A stretch of DNA of 64,000 nucleotides from an uncultured Verrucomicrobia subdivision 3 bacterium (GCA_903858275.1 CAIOIC010000023.1:52343-116342); one strand, 5' to 3'; positions 26,118 through 35,126 are shown, counted from the first letter of the stretch. Program-made: numbers and translations. Notes: generated by a model not told the origin, from the letters alone.

Positions 26118-27301
26118 CGCTTACCCTCCATCTTGGTTTTGAAGCGGTGAATCACGAAGTCGCCGATCATGTTGGAGATGAACGTCGCAGCAAAGAGCAG
26201 CGCGCCGAGCAGAAAGAGAATCCGGTAATGCGGCCCGCCGGAAACGGCCTCCGCCATTTCGGCGGCAATGGTCGTCGTTATGCTGCGAGCGGAATCAAAA
26301 ACATTCCACGATACGACGCTCGCGGAGCAGACCATCAGCACGATCATGGTCTCGCCGATGGCGCGGCCAAAGCCCAACACGGTGGCGGCAAAAACGCCGG
26401 GCAACGCGGCGGGCAGGACAATTTGCCAGGCGGTCTGCCAGCGGGAAGAACCCAGCGCCAGGGCGGCCTGGGTGTAGGCCTGCGGCACGCTGGTGAGCGC
26501 GTCCTCGGCGATGGAGAACACCACGGGAATCACCGCAAAACCAAGCGCAATGCCGGCAACAAAGGCATTGAGGCGGGTCTGGTAGCCGCAAAGATTTTGC
26601 AGGAACGTCGCCATCACCAGCAACGCGAAAAAGCCGACCACGACGGAGGGGATGCCGGAAAGCATTTCGATGGTGGGCTTGACGATTTCGCGCACGCGCG
26701 GCCGGGCGAGCTGGGAGACGTAGATCGCCGCGCCGACGGCCAGCGGCACGGCAAAGAACAGACCGATGAGCGTGACCTTGAGCGTGCCGATGACGAGCGG
26801 AATGAGATTGAACTTCTTGATTTCGCCGACGGGCTGCCAGATGTATTCGGGCTTGTCGTAGCCGCGCCATTGGTGCGGCTTTACCATGAGATTCCATTCG
26901 ATGGTGTTGCGTTTGGCGTCCGGGTCGTCGCGAAATTGGACGGGCACTTCATTGGCGGCCTCGACCTTCACGTCCATGAGCGTGCGCAGGGTTTCCCTGT
27001 CCATTCCGGCAAACTGCTTGGGCGTAAGCGCAAGGTATTCCTGGATTTTCGCAGGCGAAAGTTTGTCCAGGTCGGCGGGGGGAATGACGGGCTGGATGAG
27101 CGCGGTGTTGGATTTTCCGAGAACAACCGGGAAAGCCTCGCGGGCGACAAACACGAAGATCAGCAGAACGACGGCGATGGTTGAAAGCGCGACGGCAAAG
27201 ATGAATTTCTCGGCGAACCACTCCAACGGCCGCGCCTTATGGCCACGGTGAATGCCCAGCCATCCGTGGGGGGCGTTGGATTGGTTCGGCGCGGGTTGCA
27301 C
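26114..27301 (-). CDS. pstC: Phosphate ABC transporter permease PstC
   Basis: A 395-residue permease starting at GTG 27301. The membrane core has YVSQLARPRVREIVKPTIEM, LSGIPSVVVGFFALLVM and the EAA loop TQAALALGSSRWQTAWQIVL, ending with GRAIGETMIVLMVC. Between the first helix (STIAVVLLIFVFVAREAFPV) and the second is a roughly 130-residue soluble stretch (VIPPADLDKLSPAKIQEYLA and onwards) not found in the ~300-residue enterobacterial PstC; long forms occur in other phyla. It follows pstS after an 86-base gap that holds a hairpin. Confidence 0.95.
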   Translation of the reverse strand: MQPAPNQSNAPHGWLGIHRGHKARPLEWFAEKFIFAVALSTIAVVLLIFVFVAREAFPVVLGKSNTALIQPVIPPADLDKLSPAKIQEYLALTPKQFAGMDRETLRTLMDVKVEAANEVPVQFRDDPDAKRNTIEWNLMVKPHQWRGYDKPEYIWQPVGEIKKFNLIPLVIGTLKVTLIGLFFAVPLAVGAAIYVSQLARPRVREIVKPTIEMLSGIPSVVVGFFALLVMATFLQNLCGYQTRLNAFVAGIALGFAVIPVVFSIAEDALTSVPQAYTQAALALGSSRWQTAWQIVLPAALPGVFAATVLGFGRAIGETMIVLMVCSASVVSWNVFDSARSITTTIAAEMAEAVSGGPHYRILFLLGALLFAATFISNMIGDFVIHRFKTKMEGKR

Positions 27302-27324
27302 TTGGATAAATTATTCAGGCGGAA

Positions 27325-27348
27325 CGGGAATCACAATGATGATTCCCG
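27325..27348. promoter_or_regulatory. Stem-loop between pstS and pstC
   Basis: Nine-base arms cgggaatca (27325-27333) and tgattcccg (27340-27348) flank a six-base loop, and outer GGCGG/CCGCC bases extend the stem. No U-run follows on the minus strand. Such intercistronic hairpins often raise pstS mRNA over the permease genes by processing or partial attenuation; that role is inference. Confidence 0.5.
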
Positions 27349-27387
27349 CCCGCCCGGTGGTGAACTCTGGAGGAACAGAGCTTCAAA

Positions 27388-28224
27388 TCATTCGCGGAGG
27401 TTTTTCGGGAGCGGGAAATAACCCACATCTTTGACGACCTTCTGGCCTTCATCACTGCGAATCCAGTTGAGGTAGGCGGCGATTTCGCCCTTGTCGAGCG
27501 CGGGGTTCACATAGATGAACAGGTGCCGCCAGATGGGATATTTGCCGGCAACGACGTTATTTTCGGTCGGCTCCACAGCGGGTGAGGAATCGGTTTTCTT
27601 GATGGCGAGATGCTTCGCGCCGGCGCCATAGGCGGCACCGCCGTAGCCGATGCCGTTTTTGTCCTTGCTGACGGCCTGCAGAATCGCCGCCGTGCCGGGC
27701 ATGGTCTGAGCGCTGGCGGCGAAGTCCTTGCCTTGCAGCACGTGTTCCTTGAAGAATTCATACGTACCGGAGCTGTTCTCGCGACTGTAGATCGTGATCG
27801 GGGCATCCGCACCGCCGACTTCCTTCCAGTTCTTGATCTTGCCGGTGAAGATGTCGCCGACCTGCGCGACGGTGAGTTCTTTCAAGGGACTATCGGCGCT
27901 GACATAAACGGAAAGACCGTCGAGGGCGACCTTGTATTCGGTCGGTCGTTTATTGAACGCCTTGATACAATTGGCGATCTCGGCGGCCTTGGCTTTGCGC
28001 GAGGCATTGCAAAGGTCGGTGGTCTGGTTTTGCAACGCGGCGAAACCGGTGCCGGTGCCGCCACCGGTGACCTGAATCTTGATCCCGGCATGCTGACCCA
28101 TGTAAACCTCGGCCCACTTCTGGGCGAGGATGACAAGGGTGTCGGAACCTTTGACGGTGATGTTGCCGGCGAAGGCGCCGGTAGCGAACGCGGCCGCCGC
28201 GAGGATGATGGCTAATTTTTTCAT
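27388..28224 (-). CDS. pstS: Phosphate-binding periplasmic protein PstS
   Basis: A 278-residue exported solute-binding protein with signal MKKLAIILAAAAFATGAFA. The mature N-terminus ITVKGSDTLVILAQKWAEVY, the phosphate loop QVTGGGTGTGFAALQNQTTD, and YSRENSSGTYEFFKEHVLQG are classic PstS_2-type features; Ser/Thr/Arg side chains in these loops bind phosphate. The C-terminus AYLNWIRSDEGQKVVKDVGY closes lobe I. It is the first pst gene, directly behind the porin gene, with Pho-box-like repeats in the 56-base gap. Confidence 0.96.
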   Translation of the reverse strand: MKKLAIILAAAAFATGAFAGNITVKGSDTLVILAQKWAEVYMGQHAGIKIQVTGGGTGTGFAALQNQTTDLCNASRKAKAAEIANCIKAFNKRPTEYKVALDGLSVYVSADSPLKELTVAQVGDIFTGKIKNWKEVGGADAPITIYSRENSSGTYEFFKEHVLQGKDFAASAQTMPGTAAILQAVSKDKNGIGYGGAAYGAGAKHLAIKKTDSSPAVEPTENNVVAGKYPIWRHLFIYVNPALDKGEIAAYLNWIRSDEGQKVVKDVGYFPLPKNLRE

Positions 28225-28262
28225 ACGATGAATATTATGACGGAATTTGTGTAATCTTGTTT

Positions 28263-28279
28263 GTTACGTTTTGGTGACA
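28263..28279 (-). promoter_or_regulatory. Pho-box-like direct repeat upstream of pstS
   Basis: On the minus strand TGTCAC and CGTAAC are repeated with exactly 11-base spacing, the arrangement PhoB recognises (two 7-base direct repeats, 4-base spacer). It lies 39-55 bases upstream of the pstS ATG. Its match to the five-unit array upstream of the porin supports a common regulator. Confidence 0.6.
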
Positions 28280-28280
28280 G

Positions 28281-29627
28281 TTAAAATTTCCAGTTCGCGT
28301 CCACTTGCAAACGGCCGGTGTCGCTTTTGGCCGTTTGACCGGTTTTGTCAATCAACTCGGTCAGGAAGTAAGTAGCCCCTAAGGACAGCGAATCGGTGAA
28401 GTTATAGGCCGCCTTGAAGATGTGGCCCTTGACGTTGGTGCCGGCCTTGTAGCCGCTCACGCCGTAATGACCGGCGCTGGTTCCATAATAAGTGCCAAAG
28501 TCCGAATCCACGAGTTCTTCAAACCAAGCATTGGCACCGAGATATTTGTAGCGGTAGGACACTTCCCACAAACCTTTCTTGCCAGCCTTGCCGAAGGTGA
28601 CACCGGCAGAATAGCCGTAATTTTCATGGCCATGAGCCGAGGGATTGTCAATGTAGTCACCGCCGATTTTGATGGGGAAAGCTCCATTGTAAAGCGGGAC
28701 CGAATCCAGCAGGTAAGTCACCGACGCATCCACCACCCACGGATTGAAGCTGGCATCAAGCGCGCCACCGGTGCGCCAGTTGCCGGCGTTTTGGTCGGGC
28801 AAATTGGCCGTCACCAACCCGGCTTTGTTCATCAAATCGTAATAGCTGACGCCGAAACTGGTTTGCAATTTCGGGGTCCACTTGGATTCAAAACGGGCCT
28901 GAGCGCCGAACATGTAGGTGTCATAGCTGGAATTCTCGTTTTCATAGATCGCGAAACCGCCGCCATTGAACCGCACGCTATGCTTGTCATTGAAAGCATA
29001 ACCCAACTGCAGCGCAGCTCCTTCTGGGGTATAATCAGGGTCAAAAACAATGTCCGAGGTGACAAACGGATTTTCCATCTTGCCGATGGTGAGATTGCCA
29101 TCCCAGCCATTCGCGTGCAGGGGAGACCATTTGCCATACACCTGATCGATATACACAAATTTTTTGCTGCCGTTGCCGGTCATCGTCGTGTTGCCGGAAA
29201 TCGGGTCGCCGCCGGTGGTGTTGTTCTTGGCCGGCTCATCGGAAGATAGGCGGAAGCCGGCTTCGATATCATTCTGCATATAAACCGTCAAACCCGCCCG
29301 CAAGCGGTAGCGAAAACGGTCGCGGGTGATTTGCTTTCCCGCATCTGCGTTGATGGATTCGAAGCGGCCACGCACGTCGCCGCTGATTTTGTAGCCACTT
29401 ACCCAGTCGGGCATCCCGGTCTTGGCCTGAAAGGCCGTCTTGAAATCCTTGTCGGACTCTTCGCGGAGGTCTTTGGCCTCGCTGACAGTGAGGATACCTT
29501 TACTGACGAGCTTCTCAATCAGCGCATCGGAAGATTGCGCGTGAGCCTGCGGGACGAGGGCGGCCAGCACGGTTGCGCCGGCGAGGAGGGCGAGTTTGGT
29601 TGTGGTTTGTGTTTTGGTCATGTTCAT
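28281..29627 (-). CDS. Putative outer-membrane porin of the phosphate regulon
   Basis: A 448-residue outer-membrane beta-barrel protein. A signal peptide (LALLAGATVLAALVPQAHAQ) precedes a short helical region, IEKLVSKGILTVSEAKDLRE, typical of the Porin_5/putative-porin family. Then come amphipathic strands rich in Tyr/Gly ending with a C-terminal Phe (LQVDANWKF), the usual BAM recognition residue. Upstream Pho-box-like repeats and the immediately downstream pstS suggest it admits phosphate, similar in role to OprP/PhoE but in a different sequence family (inference). Confidence 0.82.
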   Translation of the reverse strand: MNMTKTQTTTKLALLAGATVLAALVPQAHAQSSDALIEKLVSKGILTVSEAKDLREESDKDFKTAFQAKTGMPDWVSGYKISGDVRGRFESINADAGKQITRDRFRYRLRAGLTVYMQNDIEAGFRLSSDEPAKNNTTGGDPISGNTTMTGNGSKKFVYIDQVYGKWSPLHANGWDGNLTIGKMENPFVTSDIVFDPDYTPEGAALQLGYAFNDKHSVRFNGGGFAIYENENSSYDTYMFGAQARFESKWTPKLQTSFGVSYYDLMNKAGLVTANLPDQNAGNWRTGGALDASFNPWVVDASVTYLLDSVPLYNGAFPIKIGGDYIDNPSAHGHENYGYSAGVTFGKAGKKGLWEVSYRYKYLGANAWFEELVDSDFGTYYGTSAGHYGVSGYKAGTNVKGHIFKAAYNFTDSLSLGATYFLTELIDKTGQTAKSDTGRLQVDANWKF

Positions 29628-29658
29628 AAATAGTTTTGTCTTAAAACAGTGACACTTT

Positions 29659-29708
29659 GTTTCATTATTGTTACGGACATATGTCGCATTTGTTACATTC
29701 CGGTTACA
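29659..29708 (-). promoter_or_regulatory. Tandem Pho-box-like array upstream of the porin gene
   Basis: On the plus strand half-sites gtttca (29659), gttacg (29670), gttaca (29692) and gttaca (29703) begin at exact multiples of 11 bases; the position at 29681 (atgtcg) is degenerate. Read on the minus strand this is TGTAAC repeated in phase toward the porin start, 32-80 bases upstream. It lies in the divergent gap with the DUF47-PiT operon, so it could also affect that operon. Confidence 0.65.
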
Positions 29709-29800
29709 AAATTCCGGTTGCCGCTTGCGAGCTGGGCGAAAAATTTGCAGAATCCAACCGGTTAGAATCTCAGATTACGCCATCATCCCGAAAATAAATT

Positions 29801-30430
29801 ATGTTCTCATTGCAAAAACTTTTCAGCAAAGGCGACCGTTTTCAGGAACTGCTGGAAGCCGCCGCGCAGGAATCCCACGAAAGCGTCCGCCTCGTCATCG
29901 AAATGATGAAGTCCCCGCGCAACACGCAGAATTTTGACGATCTGGTGCTGGCCCGCCGCAAAGAAAAGAAGATTTCGGAGCAGATCAGCGCCGAACTGGT
30001 GCAGACCTTCATCACCGGACTGGAACGCGAGGACATCGAAGCCCTCGCGCGCGGGCTGTATCGCATTCCCAAGGCCGCCGAGAAACTTGCCGAACGGCTG
30101 GTGATCGCCGGCGCGCACATGGACGGCGTGGATTTTTCCAAGCAGGCGGACATGATGACCAAGGCTACCGACGCCCTGCATGAAATGATCAAGCAGCTCC
30201 GGGACATGAAGGACTTGGAAAAGATCAAGCGGCTCTATGACCGTCTCCAATATGTCGAGGCCGAGGCGGACAAGACCATGAACGACATTCTCCGCGACCT
30301 CTATGCCGGCAAGTTCGATCCGCTGCGCGCCATGGTCATCCGCGATGTCTATGAATTGATGGAAAAAGTCGTTGATCGCTGCCATGAGACCGGCAACGTG
30401 GTCATGCACATCGTCCTCAAAAACTCCTGA
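29801..30430 (+). CDS. DUF47 family (PhoU-like) protein, PiT accessory
   Basis: A 209-residue helical protein related to PhoU (TIGR00153/DUF47). Features include NFDDLVLARRKEKKISEQIS, EDIEALARGLYRIPKAAEKL and DVYELMEKVVDRCHETGNVV. These proteins are regularly encoded next to PiT permeases and are thought to gate or regulate them. The PiT gene starts 5 bases later. It diverges from the porin gene across the Pho-box-like array. Confidence 0.9.
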   Translation: MFSLQKLFSKGDRFQELLEAAAQESHESVRLVIEMMKSPRNTQNFDDLVLARRKEKKISEQISAELVQTFITGLEREDIEALARGLYRIPKAAEKLAERLVIAGAHMDGVDFSKQADMMTKATDALHEMIKQLRDMKDLEKIKRLYDRLQYVEAEADKTMNDILRDLYAGKFDPLRAMVIRDVYELMEKVVDRCHETGNVVMHIVLKNS

Positions 30431-30435
30431 CGCCC

Positions 30436-31827
30436 ATGATCCTGGTATTCACGGTCATCTTAGTGGCGTTGATTTTCACTTACACGAACGGCTTCCACGA
30501 TACCGCCAACGCCATTGCCACCGTCGTGGGCACCAAGGTGTTGACGCCCCGGCAGGCGATTGCGCTGGCTGCGGTCACGAATCTGTTTGGCGCGTTTTTC
30601 GGTTTGGCCGTGGCCAAGACCATTTCCAGCGGGCTGGTAGATGCCAACTTTGTCACACAGGGGGTGCTGGTTTGCGGCTTGTTTGCCGCCATCGGCTGGA
30701 ATTTGCTGACGTGGTATTTCGGCCTGCCTTCCAGTTCCAGCCACGCGCTGGTTGGCTGCCTCATTGGCGCGGCGATTGCCTACGCGGTCTGCTTGGATGA
30801 CGTCAAGCCACTGACCGGCAAAGATGGCAAACCGGTTTCCATCTGGAGCGCCGTCAAATGGACTGAGGTAAAAGATAAGAAAGAAAAAAAACTGGTTCCG
30901 GCACCCGCCGAGGTGGTGACGGCACTGGGTGCCAGCCTGAAGACAAATGGCACCCACACGATTCATATGGGCACCAACAAGGTGCAGGTGGTCGCCTTCT
31001 GCGGGCGGGTAGCGGTGGTGGAGACGGTGGTCAAGCCGCACGCGGATAAAAGCGGCCTGTTTTACAAAGTGGTGGTCCCCATGTTCACCTCGCCGCTTCT
31101 GGGCTTTGTCGGCGGATTCATCTTCATGATTATTTTGTATTTCCTGCTGCGCAAATGGCGGCCGACCACGGTGAGCCGCGTATTTGGAAAATTGCAATTA
31201 TGCAGTTCGGCCTATATGGGTTTTGGCCACGGCATGAACGACGCCACGAAATGCATGGGCATCATCACGCTCGCGCTCGTTGCCGCCACCACCTCCGGAG
31301 TGTTTGCCGACTTGCCGTCCTGGGCCGGTTTTCTGGTGACCAAAGAAGGTTCCGGCCCGTTTAACCTTACCTTGGGAGATCAGATGGTGGCGGCCTTGCC
31401 TAATTTCCTACAGTTCGGCTATATGCCGGCTCCGGCAGATGTGAAGAGTCAGGGCATTCCCAATTGGGTCGTGATTCTTTGCGCCCTCACCATGGCGGCT
31501 GGCACCGCTGCCGGCGGCTGGCGCATCATCAAAACCATGGGCCACAAGATGGTGAAACTTCAGCCTGTGCATGGCTTTGCGGCGGAAACAACGGCGGCCA
31601 CCGTGCTCGCCATCACCGGTTCGCTGGGCATGCCGGTTTCCACCACGCACGCCATCAGCACCAGCATCATGGGCGTGGGCTGCGCCAAACGCTTCAGCGC
31701 CCTGAAACTCGGCGTCGTGGAACGCATTGTGTGGGCGTGGATTTTGACCATCCCCGTCACCGCTGGCGTGTCTTTTGGCCTCGTCTGGGCCTGTGTCAAA
31801 GTGGGGATTTTGCATCTGGCGCTCTGA
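30436..31827 (+). CDS. pit: Inorganic phosphate transporter, PiT family
   Basis: A 463-residue low-affinity phosphate permease driven by cation symport. Both PiT signature repeats are present: FTYTNGFHDTANAIATVVGT near the N-terminus, with GLPSSSSHALVGCLIG, and FGHGMNDATKCMGIITLALV near the middle, with TGSLGMPVSTTHAISTSIMG. Between the repeats is a hydrophilic region of about 95 residues (about 125-215), likely a cytoplasmic loop. With the pst operon it gives the cell both a high-affinity and a low-affinity phosphate route. Confidence 0.95.
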   Translation: MILVFTVILVALIFTYTNGFHDTANAIATVVGTKVLTPRQAIALAAVTNLFGAFFGLAVAKTISSGLVDANFVTQGVLVCGLFAAIGWNLLTWYFGLPSSSSHALVGCLIGAAIAYAVCLDDVKPLTGKDGKPVSIWSAVKWTEVKDKKEKKLVPAPAEVVTALGASLKTNGTHTIHMGTNKVQVVAFCGRVAVVETVVKPHADKSGLFYKVVVPMFTSPLLGFVGGFIFMIILYFLLRKWRPTTVSRVFGKLQLCSSAYMGFGHGMNDATKCMGIITLALVAATTSGVFADLPSWAGFLVTKEGSGPFNLTLGDQMVAALPNFLQFGYMPAPADVKSQGIPNWVVILCALTMAAGTAAGGWRIIKTMGHKMVKLQPVHGFAAETTAATVLAITGSLGMPVSTTHAISTSIMGVGCAKRFSALKLGVVERIVWAWILTIPVTAGVSFGLVWACVKVGILHLAL

Positions 31828-31865
31828 CGGATGCCGCCGAAACGGCCGGAAACCGTAAATTCAGT

Positions 31866-32591
31866 TCACTTGTTTGAAGCTTCGGTTCCCCGCTCAAATC
31901 GGCCGATGCGCAGAAAATAAATGGACTGCTGGATGGCGATTCGGTTGCGCATAAGAAAAGGGTGGGTGGCGTGAATGACAATATGGTCGGCCATGCCCTC
32001 CAGCTTTGTTCGTTTGACCGAAACTTTGCCGTCGTCGCTGCCGGGAATGAGCGCGCTGTTAATCCAATTGATGGAGCGGTCGCCGGCAATCACGCCGACG
32101 CAAAAATTTGCCGGGCCGAGCTGGTTTGGCGTAGAAATTCCGCTCGTGCCCAACTCGCTTCCCGCCGGGCCGTTGAGCTTTTTGAAAATCCACCACGATC
32201 CCAGCTTGTCCACCACTTCGCTGCCCTGATTCGGGGGACCGAGCATCACCACGCGGCCAAGATTGGTGATGGAATGCCTCGAAAGATAACTGCGGACGAG
32301 AATGCCGCCGAGTGAGTGCGTGACAAAATGTATTTTCGCTCCACCATCCTTTTGGCAGTCAGCCACCGCGCGACCAATGGCATCGTCGCTCAACTTCTCA
32401 ATCGCAGCGGTGCGCGATGGATAATCCACGTTCAAGACGCGATAGCCGGACGCGAAGAAAGCCTTTTCCATCGGCGCCATCGAGCGGCTCGTGCGGCACA
32501 AGCCATGCAGCAGGATGACGTATTCCTGATTTTCCGTGGCGGTAGCGAGCAGAGGAAGAATGGCCATGGCGATGATGACGCGAAACTTCAC
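31866..32591 (-). CDS. Exported alpha/beta-hydrolase (lipase-like esterase)
   Basis: A 241-residue protein from GTG 32591. Signal-like N-terminus FRVIIAMAILPLLATATE, oxyanion-hole segment YVILLHGLCRTSRSM, nucleophile elbow FVTHSLGGILVRSYL, and MLGPPNQGSEVVDKL, typical of small triacylglycerol-lipase/PGAP1-like hydrolases. The predicted Asp lies in GSDDGKVSV and the His in VIHATHPFLM. It lies 9 bases after nadA, so the two may be co-transcribed, though no functional link is apparent. Confidence 0.8.
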   Translation of the reverse strand: MKFRVIIAMAILPLLATATENQEYVILLHGLCRTSRSMAPMEKAFFASGYRVLNVDYPSRTAAIEKLSDDAIGRAVADCQKDGGAKIHFVTHSLGGILVRSYLSRHSITNLGRVVMLGPPNQGSEVVDKLGSWWIFKKLNGPAGSELGTSGISTPNQLGPANFCVGVIAGDRSINWINSALIPGSDDGKVSVKRTKLEGMADHIVIHATHPFLMRNRIAIQQSIYFLRIGRFERGTEASNK

Positions 32592-32600
32592 CGACGAGAA

Positions 32601-33617
32601 TCACCCCGCGTTCTCCAGCGGCTTCGCGGAAATTTCCAGCATCCGCTCAATCGGCAGGCGAGCGCGCCGGATGATTTCCGGCGGCAGTTCCACGCGCGGC
32701 GCGAGGTTTTTCATGCAGTCGCGCACTTTTTCGAGCGTATTCAGCTTCATGAATTTGCACTCGCTGCAATGGCAGGGATCCGTCGGCGTGCGCAGGGCGT
32801 CCTGTGTTGGCGCACAAAGAAATTCCTTGCCCGGACATTCCTTCCGCAGCCGATGAATGATGCCGGACTCGGTCACGATCACGAACCGCTGCGCCGGACT
32901 TGTCTGGCAATAGGCAATCATTTTCTCCGTCGAACAGACGGAATCCGCCAAGTCACGAACGGCACGCAAGCTTTCGGGGTGAACGACAATTTTCGCGTCG
33001 GGAAACTGCCGCTTCGCCGCCAGCACTTGGTCGCGCTGGAACTCGACATGCGCGTAGCAGTTGCCTTTCCATAACGTCATCTTGCACCCCGTCTGCTCCA
33101 TCACCCACTGGCCGAGGTTTTCATCCGGCACGAACAGCAGGTCGCGATCTTTCGGCGCGGCGTTGACGATTTTCTCCGCGTTGCCGCTGGTCACGATGAC
33201 GTCGCACAGCGCCTTCACCGCGGCGCTGCAATTGATATAGGCGATGGTCCAGAAATTCGGATTGGTCGCCTGCAATTTCGCAAGTTCGGGCGCGGGACAG
33301 CTTTCTTCCAGCGAACAGCCCGCGGCGCGGTCCGGCAGGACGACGATTTTGTTCGGGTTCAAAATTTTCGCCGTCTCCGCCATGAAATGCACGCCGCAGA
33401 ACACGATGACATCCGCATCCGTTTTCGCCGCCTGCTGCGCGAGGCCCAGCGAATCGCCTACGAAATCCGCCACGTCCTGGATTTCCGGCACCTGATAATT
33501 GTGCGCGAGGATGACGGCGTTGAGCTGTTGCTTGAGCGTGAAAATCTCCTGCGCCAGCGGCGCGAACTTTTCTTTGGTCATGCCGACGCGCGGATGAATC
33601 TCTGCAACATCAATCAT
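32601..33617 (-). CDS. nadA: Quinolinate synthase
   Basis: A 338-residue [4Fe-4S] enzyme condensing iminoaspartate with dihydroxyacetone phosphate in de novo NAD synthesis. The three cluster cysteines lie in FCGVHFMAETAKIL, YINCSAAVKALCDVIVTSGN and TDPCHCSECKFMKLN. HNYQVPEIQDVADFVGDSL and YAHVEFQRDQVLAAKRQFPD are the conserved substrate segments. No nadB or nadC is adjacent. Confidence 0.96.
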   Translation of the reverse strand: MIDVAEIHPRVGMTKEKFAPLAQEIFTLKQQLNAVILAHNYQVPEIQDVADFVGDSLGLAQQAAKTDADVIVFCGVHFMAETAKILNPNKIVVLPDRAAGCSLEESCPAPELAKLQATNPNFWTIAYINCSAAVKALCDVIVTSGNAEKIVNAAPKDRDLLFVPDENLGQWVMEQTGCKMTLWKGNCYAHVEFQRDQVLAAKRQFPDAKIVVHPESLRAVRDLADSVCSTEKMIAYCQTSPAQRFVIVTESGIIHRLRKECPGKEFLCAPTQDALRTPTDPCHCSECKFMKLNTLEKVRDCMKNLAPRVELPPEIIRRARLPIERMLEISAKPLENAG

Positions 33618-33696
33618 GGGGAGAAGTTACCGTTGCCAACGAACGGCGTCAATGAAGGCGCTGGGCCTGGCATTTTTCTGTCGCCTTATGAAAAGC

Positions 33697-33723
33697 GGAA
33701 CGCCGAGCACAGCTCGGCGTTCC
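33697..33723 (-). terminator. Hairpin terminator after the Tat oxidoreductase gene
   Basis: Perfect 12-base arms ggaacgccgagc and gctcggcgttcc around a three-base loop. On the minus strand it is followed by GCTTTTC, so it could end the transcript from the 33777-35126 gene before nadA. The same stem also looks like a dispersed palindromic repeat. Confidence 0.55.
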
Positions 33724-33776
33724 AAACCAATATTCCGACTTATTCCGGGGTTTTCCAAGAAAGCATCAGTGCTGAA

Positions 33777-35126
33777 TCACACTTTCCATGGGCCGCGGTA
33801 TTCGCGGGTCAGCCATTTCGGATTGCCGGTGCCACCGGTGAACGCAAGCTTGATCGGATCCCAGGCGATGCGCGCATGGTTGTAATAGCTCTGGTTCATC
33901 AGGTGGCAGCAGATGGCGCTGTGTCCGCCAACGATTTCGCTCGTGATGGGTTTCTTGCGGCTCTGGACGCAATCCATGAAGTCGGAGATGTGATTCGTGC
34001 TCTTGTAGAGTTGAATCTTCGCGTTCTGGAGGAAAGCTTTCTCCGCTTTCTGAACCTCGGCCGCGCAGGAAGTTTCGCTCTTCGGAGCCTTTTCGCCGGG
34101 CTTGGGTTTCTTTTCGTCAAATTTGGCAATCGTCTTGCCGTCCACAATCAGCTCAAATTTGCCGCGGTTCACTTTCACTTCACCATTGGAACCGTGGAAA
34201 TGGACACCAAAGCCATCGGTGTGTTGCACATAGATGCCGTTCGCATAGACCAGCTTGCAGCCGCGCTTGGCGTTTGCGTCGCTGGGCGGAACGACTTCCA
34301 CCGGACCGCTGTTGTCCATGCCGAGACCCCACTGCGCGATGTCGAGATGATGCGCGCCCCAGTCGCACACCATACCGCCGCCGTATTCTTTGAAATTGCG
34401 CCAGTGCGGGTAGTGTTTGTAATCGCTGCCGCGCGGGCTGAGCTCGGGGTTATAGACTCCCACCGGGCCGGGGCCAAGCCACATGTCCCAATCCAAGCCC
34501 GGTTCCGCCGCCTCCTCTTTCAAATCATACGGCCGGCCCGGGTCGCCAAACTGGCACTCGACGTGGCTGATCTTGCCAATAACACCGTTTTGCACCAACT
34601 CAGAGGCGATGCGGAATTCCTTGGACGACCGCTGCATCGAACCGGTTTGCAAGATGCGTTTGTTGGCATCCACGGCTTTCATGACTTCGATGGCTTCGTA
34701 GATATTATGCGTCAGCGGTTTTTCGCAATAGACATCCTTGCCGGCGCGCAACGCAGCGAGCGTGATGATGGCGTGCCAATGATCGGGCGTCGCGATGCAT
34801 ACCGCGTCAATATCCTTGCGGTTGATGATCTCACGAAAATCATTATAGGCGGCACAATTGCTGTTTTTATAAAAATCATCCACGCGCTTCTTGGCGGCGT
34901 TCCGGCGATTGGTGTCCACGTCGCAGATGGCAACAACCTGCGTGTCCTGGCGGCCGATAAAGGTGTTCAACAAGCCGCGCATCTGGATGCCCATGCCGAT
35001 GAAGCCAATGGTCAGCTTGCTGTTGGGCCCGGTCGGAGCCGCCCAGACATGCGAGGGGAGGATGAACGGGGCCGCCGCCGCTGAGGCAGCGATGCTCTTG
35101 AGGAAGAAACGACGTGAGGTTTGCAT
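33777..35126 (-). CDS. Tat-exported Gfo/Idh/MocA family oxidoreductase
   Basis: A 449-residue protein with a twin-arginine signal (TSRRFFLKSIAASAAAAPF), indicating folded, cofactor-loaded export. The Rossmann domain begins LTIGFIGMGIQMRGLLNTFI; the catalytic lysine is in YCEKPLTHNIYEAIEVM. The C-terminal domain has GGMVCDWGAHHLDIAQWGLG, typical of the large periplasmic clade. Such exported NAD-dependent oxidoreductases are greatly expanded in planctomycetes and verrucomicrobia; substrates are sugars or glycosides, unidentified here. Alone in its transcription unit. Confidence 0.88.
   Translation of the reverse strand: MQTSRRFFLKSIAASAAAAPFILPSHVWAAPTGPNSKLTIGFIGMGIQMRGLLNTFIGRQDTQVVAICDVDTNRRNAAKKRVDDFYKNSNCAAYNDFREIINRKDIDAVCIATPDHWHAIITLAALRAGKDVYCEKPLTHNIYEAIEVMKAVDANKRILQTGSMQRSSKEFRIASELVQNGVIGKISHVECQFGDPGRPYDLKEEAAEPGLDWDMWLGPGPVGVYNPELSPRGSDYKHYPHWRNFKEYGGGMVCDWGAHHLDIAQWGLGMDNSGPVEVVPPSDANAKRGCKLVYANGIYVQHTDGFGVHFHGSNGEVKVNRGKFELIVDGKTIAKFDEKKPKPGEKAPKSETSCAAEVQKAEKAFLQNAKIQLYKSTNHISDFMDCVQSRKKPITSEIVGGHSAICCHLMNQSYYNHARIAWDPIKLAFTGGTGNPKWLTREYRGPWKV

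Noticed and set aside
26075..27184. Open frame of 369 codons on the plus strand
   Set aside because: Antisense to pstC, which is unmistakable; the translated sequence is low-complexity Gly/Asp/His.
33387..35084. Long plus-strand open frame of 565 codons
   Set aside because: It lies antisense to nadA and the Tat oxidoreductase gene, both with clear motifs; composition is the complement of those genes and no family motif is visible.
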